DNA of 64,000 nucleotides from the NCBI GenBank assembly GCA_046330255.1, contig JAXLTC010000001.1:124001-188000 (forward strand), given 5' to 3'. The first letter of the stretch is position 1. Every line of letters starts with the position of its first letter. Position numbers and translations under genes: made by a program. The notes under the pieces were generated by a model. That model did no database searches. It was not told where the DNA came from and saw only the letters and a list, made by a program, of their open reading frames with translations. The stretch is from JBBSBL01 sp046330255. GTDB lineage: Bacteria > Actinomycetota > Thermoleophilia > Solirubrobacterales > Solirubrobacteraceae. Positions 41,407 through 49,054 of this stretch are shown one piece after another.

Positions 41407-42206
41407 CCCCGCTCTCCGACCTCCTCGGACATCCCGACGTAGTTGAACACCAGGTAGCACGCGTAGTAGGGGATCCACTGCGGCTGCAGCCGCACGAGGC
41501 TGAGCCCGATGCCCCGCGCCGCGGCCAGCGCGGGCAGCGCCAGAAGCCCCGCCGCGCGCCAGCGGTGCTTGGAGATCATCCGCGCGAGGCCGCGCCCGTC
41601 CGCGAGCCACTGCCCCTTCGCGAACTCCCACGTGTCCTCGAAGCGGTGCATAACGACGGTGCGCTCCGAGACGCCGATGCGGGCACCGTCGCGCTGCAGG
41701 CGCCAGCGGATCTCGATGTCCTCGCCCGAGAGGAACTTCGGGTCGAACCCGTAGGAGAGCAGCGCCTCGCGGTCGAAAGCCGTCGCGACCAGCCCGAACC
41801 AGTTCTTGCTGCGCCCGCTCATGTGGTGGTTGACCAGCGCGCGGCCCCAGTAGCCGTCGCCGGAGGTGCTGCGCAGCCCGGCCTGCAGCGCGGTGTACCC
41901 GCCTTCGTCGAACTCGGCCACGAGTTGCTCGAGCGCGCCGTCCGGCAGCCGCACGTCGGCGTCCACCAGCGCCACCGTGCGCGACCTGGCCGCGCGCGCA
42001 CCGAGCGCCCGTGCGGCCGGCAGGCCGCGCCCCTCGTCGGAGATCACGTTCGGCGTCACGCGCCGCGCGACCTCGGTCGTGCCGTCGGTCGAGACCCCGT
42101 CGACGACGATGATCTCGCGCGGCTCGCTCGCGGCGATCGAGTCCAGGCAGTCGCCGAGGATGTCCTCGGCGTTGCGGGTCGGGACGACGACCGAGACGTC
42201 GACCAT
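41376..42206 (-). CDS. Family 2 glycosyltransferase
   Basis: A 276-residue GT-A fold enzyme: VDVSVVVPTRNAEDILGDCL, IIVVDGVSTDGTTEVARRV, TVALVDADVRLPDGALEQL (DxD) and the acceptor/base motif LSGEDIEIRWRLQRDG. A C-terminal hydrophobic segment (AAGLLALPALAAARGIGLSL) and IPYYACYLVFNYVGM suggest membrane attachment. It probably adds a sugar to a lipid-linked intermediate at the cytoplasmic face. It begins 5 bp after the HPr-kinase-like gene stops. Confidence 0.9.
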   Translation of the reverse strand: MVDVSVVVPTRNAEDILGDCLDSIAASEPREIIVVDGVSTDGTTEVARRVTPNVISDEGRGLPAARALGARAARSRTVALVDADVRLPDGALEQLVAEFDEGGYTALQAGLRSTSGDGYWGRALVNHHMSGRSKNWFGLVATAFDREALLSYGFDPKFLSGEDIEIRWRLQRDGARIGVSERTVVMHRFEDTWEFAKGQWLADGRGLARMISKHRWRAAGLLALPALAAARGIGLSLVRLQPQWIPYYACYLVFNYVGMSEEVGERGWRRGRAAAR

Positions 42207-42211
42207 CGGGC

Positions 42212-43345
42212 TCAGGTCGCCGCCGAGGTGATCTTCGGCGGGCGCCCGTTGGTGGACGGGCTGCCCGCCCCGCCGTACGGCGAGCCGCTCTCCGCGATCT
42301 CGATCAACCGGTCGACGATCACGTCCGACGCGTCGTCGGGCGGGAGCGTCTTCGGGACCTGCAGGAGGTAGGTCGGCGCCTCGCCGAGGCCGCTCTCGAC
42401 GACGGCGCGCTTGTCGGCGAACGCGCGATCGATCGGCACCAGCCCGGTCGCCCCCAGCGCGGTGATCAGCTCGCGCGAGTGGCGCGAGAGCTCGGCGTGG
42501 AAGTTGCCGACGAGCCTCGAGGCCATCCAGTCGCGGCTGCGCTCGGAGAGCACCGTGCGCGACGCGCTCACGCGCTCGACGAACACGACCGCGGCGAGCG
42601 GCGCGCGCCCCACGAACGAGCCGTCGGGGAAGGCGTCCCGCGGGCGCACCATCATGTGCTCGGGCGACCAGTGGCGCGCCATGCCCGCGAGCCGCGGGTA
42701 CTGGGTCACGACCGGATGCACGATCGTCGTCAGGCGCGACAGCGGGTCCGAGAGCCGCGAGGGCACCATCGGCTTGCGCTTCTCGTCGAACAGGTGCGGG
42801 TAGATCGAGCGGTGGTGGGGCTTGATGAACATCGGCTTCTCGTAGCCGAGCAGCTGCCCGTCGGCCGTCAGGAACGCCCAGTCGTCGCCCATGAACGCGG
42901 CGTCGTCGCGGCGCAGGAGCTTCGCCATCGTGCTGGTCTTGCCGACCCCTCCCCACGCGGGCATGCAGATCCCGCGGCCGCGGTAGGCGACCGTCGCCGC
43001 GTGGATCATCGCCGCGCCCTTCTCGACCGCGATGCGGTCGATCAGCGGCAGCGCGGAGACGAGCAGCTCGCGCGAGCCGTGCAGCCGGAAGGACCCGTCC
43101 TCGGCGCGGACGACCTGGACCTTCGTGTCGTTCACGTAGAGGCTCTCGTCCGTGTAGAGGTAGTCGAGATCGCCGTGGGCGACGCCGTTGAACACCTCGG
43201 GCTCCGCGGTGATCGTCAAGTCGTAGCGGTCCAGGCCCGAGGTCCCGAAGGGCGCGAGCATGTCCGCGAGCTGCGGCGCGGTCGGCGCGTCGGGGTGCAC
43301 GCCGACGGCGACGCGGTCGTGGATGTTGAACTCGATCCAGCTCAT
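42212..43345 (-). CDS. HPr-kinase/PEPCK-like P-loop protein in a glycan operon
   Basis: A 377-residue protein. An N-terminal 100-residue domain precedes EKGAAMIHAATVAYRGRG, P-loop PAWGGVGKTSTMAKLL (about 129-144) and FMGDDWAFLT (Asp154-Asp155), the arrangement of HprK and its distant relatives found in capsule, lasso-peptide and other biosynthetic loci. Further conserved-looking stretches are FIKPHHRSIYPHLFDE and VVFVERVSASRTVLS. It lacks the N-terminal HprK domain and no HPr gene is near. It may phosphorylate a sugar, lipid or protein of the pathway; the substrate is unknown. The gene sits between glycosyltransferase genes. Confidence 0.75.
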   Translation of the reverse strand: MSWIEFNIHDRVAVGVHPDAPTAPQLADMLAPFGTSGLDRYDLTITAEPEVFNGVAHGDLDYLYTDESLYVNDTKVQVVRAEDGSFRLHGSRELLVSALPLIDRIAVEKGAAMIHAATVAYRGRGICMPAWGGVGKTSTMAKLLRRDDAAFMGDDWAFLTADGQLLGYEKPMFIKPHHRSIYPHLFDEKRKPMVPSRLSDPLSRLTTIVHPVVTQYPRLAGMARHWSPEHMMVRPRDAFPDGSFVGRAPLAAVVFVERVSASRTVLSERSRDWMASRLVGNFHAELSRHSRELITALGATGLVPIDRAFADKRAVVESGLGEAPTYLLQVPKTLPPDDASDVIVDRLIEIAESGSPYGGAGSPSTNGRPPKITSAAT

Positions 43346-43373
43346 CGGATCTCGGATCTCCCGTTGTCGGTGG

Positions 43374-44357
43374 TCATTGGGCGGATCGGCCGCGCAGGCC
43401 GGCGATCCTGCCGGTCGCGTAGCCGGCGGTGGTCACGGCCAGGCCCGAGACGATCATCGCCGCCCGGGCCAGGCCGCCCGTGTCCCCGCGCAGCACGTCG
43501 CCGATGCCGGCGGCGACCCCGCGGGGAAGGGTTCGTGTCGCGTAGGCGCGTTCCGAGGCGAGCGCGCCTCCGGCGCCCACGCTGCGCGCGACCGAGGCCT
43601 TCGACAGGCCCTCGGCCCAGCAGCGCGACAAGAAGTAGGAGCGGCTCGAGCGCCCGCCCGGCACCCGGTGAAGGACCGTCGCGCGCGGCTCGTAGAGGAA
43701 CACCCCGAAGGGCCAGCGATTGCTCGCGCGGATGCAGAGCTCCGTCTCCTCGCAGCCGAGCGGGCGGGTCCCGATCCTCCCGATCCCGTCCCGGAAGGCG
43801 CCGACCTCGGCGATCACGTCGCGCCGGATCGACATGTTCGCCCCGATCAGGTTGCGGACCGGCCTGCGAGTGGCCGGCATCCCGCGGTAGGTGCAGCCGA
43901 CGACCCAGTCGAACTCGCGCGGGAAGGCACGGGGCCGCCCGTCGGTCCAGACCGGCTCGATCGACCCGCCCACGCCGAGCACCAGCGGCCCCTCGTAGGC
44001 GTCGGCGAGGCGCTCGAGCCAGTCCGCGGCGGCGACCGCGTCGTCGTCGAGGAACGCCACCACGGTGCCGCGCGCGGCGGCGACGCCCGTGTTGCGCGCG
44101 CCCGCGAGCCCCTGGCGGTTGTCGTTCTCGAGGACCTCGACGCCCGTCAGCTCTCGCCGCGCGCGCTCGGCGAGAGCCGTGTTGTGGTCGGCGACCACGA
44201 TGACCTCGCTCGCGGCGAGCGTCTGGCGCGCCGCGGAGTCGACGGCGGCCACGAGCTCCTCCCAGCGGCCCTCCGTGTACGCGCAGATCACGACCGAGAT
44301 CGTCGGCCGCTCGCCGCTGCGGAGGGGGACGACCGTGGCCGCCTGGCTAGCCGCCAT
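43374..44357 (-). CDS. Family 2 glycosyltransferase
   Basis: A 327-residue GT2: ISVVICAYTEGRWEELVAAV, VIVVADHNTALAERARREL, GLAGARNTGVAAARGTVVAF, LDDDAVAAADWLERL (DDD metal site) and GCEETELCIRASNRWPFGV (ED base). The C-terminus (RAAMIVSGLAVTTAGYATG) is hydrophobic. Its ATG lies 11 bp inside the end of the preceding glycosyltransferase gene, with a GGGAGG ribosome binding site. Sugar specificity cannot be read. Confidence 0.9.
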   Translation of the reverse strand: MAASQAATVVPLRSGERPTISVVICAYTEGRWEELVAAVDSAARQTLAASEVIVVADHNTALAERARRELTGVEVLENDNRQGLAGARNTGVAAARGTVVAFLDDDAVAAADWLERLADAYEGPLVLGVGGSIEPVWTDGRPRAFPREFDWVVGCTYRGMPATRRPVRNLIGANMSIRRDVIAEVGAFRDGIGRIGTRPLGCEETELCIRASNRWPFGVFLYEPRATVLHRVPGGRSSRSYFLSRCWAEGLSKASVARSVGAGGALASERAYATRTLPRGVAAGIGDVLRGDTGGLARAAMIVSGLAVTTAGYATGRIAGLRGRSAQ

Positions 44358-45162
44358 TCGCGCCTCCCGCCGGGTAGACGCCCTCGATCGCGACGCCGTC
44401 GCGCGCCGGCCCCAGCCGCGAGGCCGCGATCCACGAGGTCAGCAGGGTGCGCAGCACCCGCAGGCCGTCGCGCATCGCGTTGAGGTTGGAGTCGCCGTAG
44501 TGGCGCGGAGACTCGAACGACGCGACCTCTCCGATCCGGAAGCGCCCGGTCAGCGCGCGCACGGCGATCTCGGTCTCGATCTCGAAGCCGTCCGAGCAGA
44601 GCCCCAGACGCTCCAGCGCGGTGCGGCGGAACCCCACGTAGCCGTAGCAGAGGTCGCTGAACTCGGCCCCGTAGAGGCGGTTGACCAGGGACACGAGCCC
44701 CGAGTTGCCGAACATCCTGATCGGCGTCATGTCCGAGGTCCCGCCACCGCTGATGAAGCGCGACCCCTTGACGACGTCGTAGCCCTCGGCGAGGCGCTCG
44801 ACGAAGGAGTCGATCTCCGCCGGCTCCATGCTGCCGTCGGCGTCGATCATCACGACGGCGTCGCCCGTGGCCCTGGCGAAGCCCGCGCGCAGCGCGGCGC
44901 CCTTGCCCGGGCTGTCCTGGCCCGTGACGACGATGTCCGGGCGGATCCGGCGGGCGATCTCCACCGTTCCGTCCGTCGAGTTGCCGTCGACGAGCACGAC
45001 CTCGTCCACCGAGGCGGGCAGGCGCCGGAGCACCCACGCGATGTTCCGCGCCTCGTTCATCGCAGGAATCACCACCGAGACCCGCCACCGCGGTCGCACC
45101 GTCCGGGACCGCTCGAACAGGCTGCCGACCACGATTCCGTCGGCTAGCGTTGCGCTCTTCAC
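44347..45162 (-). CDS. Dolichol-phosphate-mannose-synthase-like family 2 glycosyltransferase
   Basis: A 271-residue enzyme: VSVVIPAMNEARNIAWVLRR, EVVLVDGNSTDGTVEIARRI, GKGAALRAGFARATGDAVVM, IDADGSMEPAEIDSFVERL (DAD) and GSRFISGGGTSDMTPIRMFG are characteristic of the DPM1/polyprenyl-phosphate glycosyltransferase group, so it probably charges polyprenyl phosphate with a sugar. It starts with GTG 7 nt after GGGAGG and is the first gene of the nine-gene operon running to 36746. Confidence 0.9.
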   Translation of the reverse strand: MKSATLADGIVVGSLFERSRTVRPRWRVSVVIPAMNEARNIAWVLRRLPASVDEVVLVDGNSTDGTVEIARRIRPDIVVTGQDSPGKGAALRAGFARATGDAVVMIDADGSMEPAEIDSFVERLAEGYDVVKGSRFISGGGTSDMTPIRMFGNSGLVSLVNRLYGAEFSDLCYGYVGFRRTALERLGLCSDGFEIETEIAVRALTGRFRIGEVASFESPRHYGDSNLNAMRDGLRVLRTLLTSWIAASRLGPARDGVAIEGVYPAGGANGG

Positions 45163-45517
45163 CTGCCACCTCCCAGCTGTCTCGCCGGCCGTTCGTCACA
45201 ACGGCGCGGCCCTTGCCAGGAGCGCACCCTAGGTCGCGCTCAGCGCCCAGGTAAGGGGATCATCGCCATGAACCGCATCGAAGACGGTCATGTACGGGAT
45301 GGCTGCCATCGGCAGCAGCGATGGATGAGCCGCGCCGAGGGCGGGCGATCATGAGAGAGAGATTGCGGGGGCCCAATCCCTCACGAAACCTGCGCGAAAA
45401 TTGTCGCAATTTGCGGTTTTTTCATTGATTCGGGCACTTGCTTCGCGAGCGCTGGTCAGGTTTTGTGAGCTTTGCTCAGCGACGGGCCGATCCCGCGCTT
45501 CCGAGCGTTTCCGCAAA
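45163..45517. other. 355-bp divergent intergenic region with AT-rich dyad
   Basis: The only gap over 300 bp in the window, between divergent genes. It contains an AT-rich patch (about 45385-45440) that stands out from the very GC-rich surroundings, with a perfect inverted repeat AAATTG-TCG-CAATTT (45398-45412) followed by GCGG and six T (45417-45422). It could be an operator, a terminator-like leader for the plus-strand gene or the promoter core for both directions. A 28-codon ORF (45268-45354, starts MNRIEDGHVRDG) is possible but unsupported. Confidence 0.55.
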
Positions 45518-46639
45518 ATGCGAACACAGCCCCAGAGCCCCGAATTCCGGATCGTGCGCCCCGCGCGCGGCTCGCGGCGGGGCCCAAGAGCGGTGTTCGC
45601 GGTCGTCACGGCGCTCGCGCTCATCGCCCCGGCGAGCGCGCTCGCCGACGACCCGGTCCCCGCGGACGCCACGACGACCCCGGCCGCGGCCTCCCCGGCG
45701 CCGGCCTCCGATCCCGCCGCTGCGCCGGTCGATCCGGTCGCTGCGCCGGTCGATCCGGTCGCTGCGCCGGTCGATCCGGCCGCTGCGCCGGTCGACCCGG
45801 CCGCCGCGCCGGTCGACCCGGCCGCCGCGCCGCCGCCCGTCGCCCCGGCCGCGGTGACGCCCCCCGCCACCCCGGATGCCGTGGCGACGGCGCCCGCCGA
45901 GCCGGCGATCACCTCCGTACCGGCCGCCGACCCGACCGCGAGCATCGGCGCGCCCTCGGCGCCCGCCGTCGTCGGGCCCGCTGACCCGCCCTCTCCCCCG
46001 TCGCCGCCGACCGCGGCGCCGCCGCCCGTGGCGATATCAGCCCCGGTCGCGCCGAGCCTGCCGGCGGCCCCGGCCGCGATGCTCGCCGCACCGCCGTCGG
46101 ACACGCTCGCGGCTCCCGGGACGCAGGGCCCGGGCCTCACGCCGAGCACGCTCATCTCGACGCTCCCGGCGCGCGTGCGCTTCGTTCTGGTGCCCTTCGA
46201 CACCACGCTCCTGGCGTGGTCGCCGATCTTCGCCCGCGTGCCGGGGCTCGCCGCGGTCGGTGCCGCGGCTCCGCTCGCGCTCGCCGCCCTGCTGCCGGGG
46301 GTGGCCGGCAGCGGCGCCGGCTACGCGGCCGGCGGCGATGCGATGCCCGCCGGGACCACGGCCACTCCGGCGGCCGCGGACCGTGCGCGCCCACCCTCGG
46401 TCGCGTCGCCGGCGCCATCCGTGCCGCTGCCCTCCCCGCCGCAGCGTGAGCCCGGCTACGTGGGGCCCAGCGCCGCCCCCGGCGGCGGGCCGGCCCCGGG
46501 CTCCGCCCTGCTGCTCCTGTTCGCGGTCCTCGCCGCGGGCGCCTGCTACTGCGTCCCGCGCGCGCTGTCCGCGCGCCGCTCCTCACCGCTCGGGCTCGGC
46601 TCGATCTGGCCGGCCCTGGCGCTCGCGCGACCTGACTAG
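45518..46639 (+). CDS. Exported Pro/Ala-rich repeat protein with C-terminal membrane anchor
   Basis: A 373-residue protein. The ATG at 45518 is followed by a basic region and signal peptide (VFAVVTALALIAPASALADD, cleavage near residue 46). The mature part is Pro/Ala-rich, opening with five copies of AAPVDP(V/A), and then FVLVPFDTTLLAWSPIFARV and a hydrophobic stretch at about 260-275. Near the C-terminus one membrane helix (SALLLLFAVLAAGACYCVP) is followed by an Arg-rich end, a sorting-signal-like arrangement without an LPXTG motif. A wall-spanning or surface role is likely; no family is recognised. Confidence 0.7.
   Translation: MRTQPQSPEFRIVRPARGSRRGPRAVFAVVTALALIAPASALADDPVPADATTTPAAASPAPASDPAAAPVDPVAAPVDPVAAPVDPAAAPVDPAAAPVDPAAAPPPVAPAAVTPPATPDAVATAPAEPAITSVPAADPTASIGAPSAPAVVGPADPPSPPSPPTAAPPPVAISAPVAPSLPAAPAAMLAAPPSDTLAAPGTQGPGLTPSTLISTLPARVRFVLVPFDTTLLAWSPIFARVPGLAAVGAAAPLALAALLPGVAGSGAGYAAGGDAMPAGTTATPAAADRARPPSVASPAPSVPLPSPPQREPGYVGPSAAPGGGPAPGSALLLLFAVLAAGACYCVPRALSARRSSPLGLGSIWPALALARPD
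45719..45823. repeat. Five 21-bp tandem repeats coding AAPVDP(V/A)
   Basis: Units of GCTGCGCCGGTCGATCCGGTC at 45719, 45740, 45761, 45782 and 45803; the first two are identical and later ones drift at third bases and the last codon. A partial unit follows. Copy number may vary between strains. Confidence 0.85.
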
Positions 46640-46661
46640 AGCACAGGCGCGTCAGCTGCGA

Positions 46662-46683
46662 TTCCGCCTGCCCGCAGGCGGAA
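46662..46683. terminator. Perfect inverted repeat after the Pro/Ala-rich gene
   Basis: TTCCGCCTGC (46662-46671) pairs exactly with GCAGGCGGAA (46674-46683) with two bases between. It lies 22 bp after the stop and is the only structure seen in the 169-bp gap before the LysR gene. Without a T-run it could also be a regulator site. Confidence 0.45.
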
Positions 46684-46808
46684 GAGTCCGCAGCGACCCC
46701 CTGCCGGCCCCCCGCTCCGGGGCGGCTCGGCGCGATCTCCGCGCGATCGCGGCTGTATCCAACCGCCCCAGCAACAACCACTTCACTTCACCCCACCCCC
46801 AAGAGCCA

Positions 46809-47885
46809 ATGACCGATCTATCCCCAGGTGTCAGAGCCCATCAAGTCGAAACGGCGAACCCGCTGCGCCTTCGCCTGCTGATCGAGATCGGCCGTCGAGG
46901 CTCGATCTCCGCTGCCGCGGCGGCCTGCGCCATCGGCCAGCCGTCCGCGTCGTTGCACCTGCGCACGCTGGAGGCGGTGACCGGTCGCTGGCTCGTGGAG
47001 CGCCACGGCCGCGGCAGCCGTCTCACCGAGGCCGGCCGCGTCGTGGCCGAGCACGGAGAGCGCGTGCTCGCGCTGCTCGACCAGATGCACCGCCAGTTGG
47101 AGGCGCTGGACGGCGGCGAGCGCGGCGAACTCACGATCGCGGTGAACGCGGGGCCGATGGTCTCGCTGTTCCCGCTGGTGCTGCGCGCATTCGGCGAGCG
47201 CCACCCCGGCATCACCCTCAAGGTCCGCACGGGCTCCAGCGAGTGGGTCGCCCGCCAGGTCGCCACCGGCGAGGCCGATCTCGGCGTCGCCGGCCAGACC
47301 TCGCCCGACGAGCGCCTGTCCTACGAGACGGTGCTGGTCGACGAGATCATCGGCATCGCCGCCCCGGACGTCCTCGAGATCGAGGACGGCGTGGTCGGCG
47401 TCGCCGAACTCGGGCGCCAGACCGTGCTCATCGGCGCGCGTGGCTCCAGCACGCGCGCCGTCACCGAGAGCTACCTCGCGCGGGTCGGCCACAAGGCCGA
47501 CCGTGTCTGGGAGCTCGACTCCCAGGAGGGGCTCAAGCGTGCGGTCGGCAGCCGGCTCGGCGTGGGGTTCGTGTCCTCTCTGGCGGTCGCCGACGAGCTG
47601 CGCCGCGGCGAGCTGGTCGGCTTCCACGTCGAGGGCGTGGAACCGATGGTGCGGCCGATCCAGGCGATCCACAGCGCCGGGTGCGAGCTGCAGGCGCCCG
47701 AGGCGGCGTTCGTGGAGCTGCTCAAGTCCCAGGCCGCGCAGCTGACCACCACGGCCGCCGAGGAGCGTGTCGCGGAGGAGCTGCCCGCCCGCAAGACCCC
47801 CAAGCGCAGGGTGCCCGCCGAGGCGAGCCCGGTCGCCGCCGAGACGCCCGACCTCACCGCCGCGCTCGCCAACGGGCGGGCGTGA
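46809..47885 (+). CDS. LysR-family transcriptional regulator
   Basis: A 358-residue regulator. The N-terminal winged helix-turn-helix is RLRLLIEIGRRGSISAAAAA, QPSASLHLRTLEAVTGRWLV, RHGRGSRLTEAGRVVAEHGE. The effector domain (about 95-300) has GELTIAVNAGPMVSLFPLVL, the periplasmic-binding-protein-like start of LysR sensors. A 50-residue charged tail follows. It overlaps the following phosphoesterase gene as GTGA, so the two are co-expressed, unusual for LysR, which more often faces its target. Confidence 0.88.
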   Translation: MTDLSPGVRAHQVETANPLRLRLLIEIGRRGSISAAAAACAIGQPSASLHLRTLEAVTGRWLVERHGRGSRLTEAGRVVAEHGERVLALLDQMHRQLEALDGGERGELTIAVNAGPMVSLFPLVLRAFGERHPGITLKVRTGSSEWVARQVATGEADLGVAGQTSPDERLSYETVLVDEIIGIAAPDVLEIEDGVVGVAELGRQTVLIGARGSSTRAVTESYLARVGHKADRVWELDSQEGLKRAVGSRLGVGFVSSLAVADELRRGELVGFHVEGVEPMVRPIQAIHSAGCELQAPEAAFVELLKSQAAQLTTTAAEERVAEELPARKTPKRRVPAEASPVAAETPDLTAALANGRA

Positions 47886-49054
47886 GCGAGGAGCCGGGCG
47901 GAGCGAGGAGCGCACAGGAACTCGAGACCCTCCTACTGAGCGACCTGCACCTCGGCGCCGGCCCGGCCGCCAACGGGATCCCGGACGACTTCGACGCCGA
48001 CGAGGCCTTCGCGTCGTTCGCCGCCTCGCTCTGCGCCACGGCGCGCGCCGCGCCCGGACCGCGCCGGCTCGTGGTCCTCGGCGATCTGCTCGACGTCCAG
48101 CGGCTCGCTCGGCGTGAGCCTCCCGCTCGCGATCCGGCCGCCGCCGCGCTCGCCCGGATCGAGCGCATCGCGGAGGGCCACCCCGCCGTGTTCTCATCCC
48201 TCGGCGACCTGGTGCGTGCGGGCTACCGGCTCGAGATCGTGCCGGGCAACCACGACCTCGACCTGATGCGCCCCGCAGCCCAGGGGCGCCTGCGCGACCT
48301 GCTCTGCGGCGGGGACCGGCGACTCGGCGCGCGCGTCCGTTTCAGCCCGTGGCTGGTCCACGTGCCCGGCGTCCTGTACGCCGAGCACGGCAGCCAGTAC
48401 CACGACATCAACCGGCTGCCGATGCTCCTGACCCCGTGGCGCGACGGGCCGCAGGGCGCGCTCGACGAGCCTTTCGGCGCCCACCTCGGCGCGGGCGACG
48501 GGCGCAGCGGGATCGCCGGCGCGGCCAACCTGGCACGGGCGGCCCTCGCGGACACCCGCCTGCGCAACATCCGCGGGCGCCGCGCCGCGATGCGACGCTA
48601 TCGCGAGCGGACCCTCGCGCCGTACGCCCGGGACGTCGGGCTCCCGCCCGGCGCGCTCGCCCGCGTCGACGAGGTGTCGGAGGCCTCGAGTCGCCGGATG
48701 GCCACGCGGATCGCGCGCAGGATCGCCACCGGTCGAGGGGGCTACGACCTGCGGGCGCCCGCGCGCGAGATCCACGGGCTCCTGAGCGCGCGGGGCGCGG
48801 ACGTGCGCCACTACGTCTTCGCGCACAGCCACGCGGCGGATCGCACGCCGCTGGCGGCCGGCTCCGAAGCCGGCCGCGAGGCGGTCTACCTGAACACCGG
48901 CACCTGGTCGATCCCCCGGCCCAGGCCGGGTCTGGAGCACAGCGCGCAGCGCATGACCTACGTGCGCATCGCCCCGTTGCGGCACGCCGGCGAGCCGACG
49001 GCCACACTGATGCGATGGAACGCGGCCACCGCCCGCCACGAGACGCTCGCCTGA
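47882..49054 (+). CDS. Cytosolic metallophosphoesterase
   Basis: A 390-residue calcineurin-like enzyme with all metal motifs: LLLSDLHLGAG (DxH), VVLGDLLDVQ (GD), IVPGNHDLDLM (GNHD), AEHGSQYHDINR and FAHSHAAD (xHxH). No signal peptide is seen. The substrate is unknown; the fold covers nucleotide, UDP-sugar and lipid phosphoesters. GTG at 47882 overlaps the LysR stop; its own end overlaps the start of the lipoprotein gene by 40 bp, so three genes form one transcript. Confidence 0.86.
   Translation: MSEEPGGARSAQELETLLLSDLHLGAGPAANGIPDDFDADEAFASFAASLCATARAAPGPRRLVVLGDLLDVQRLARREPPARDPAAAALARIERIAEGHPAVFSSLGDLVRAGYRLEIVPGNHDLDLMRPAAQGRLRDLLCGGDRRLGARVRFSPWLVHVPGVLYAEHGSQYHDINRLPMLLTPWRDGPQGALDEPFGAHLGAGDGRSGIAGAANLARAALADTRLRNIRGRRAAMRRYRERTLAPYARDVGLPPGALARVDEVSEASSRRMATRIARRIATGRGGYDLRAPAREIHGLLSARGADVRHYVFAHSHAADRTPLAAGSEAGREAVYLNTGTWSIPRPRPGLEHSAQRMTYVRIAPLRHAGEPTATLMRWNAATARHETLA

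Noticed and set aside
45268..45354. 28-codon leader ORF before the repeat-protein gene
   Set aside because: There is an AAGGGG 12 nt upstream, but no attenuator logic, no conserved residue pattern and no repeat of regulatory codons. It could be chance.
45719..45823. 21-bp repeats as an iteron-type origin or CRISPR
   Set aside because: They are contiguous, in frame and encode AAPVDP units after a signal peptide; there are no spacers, DnaA boxes or replication gene.
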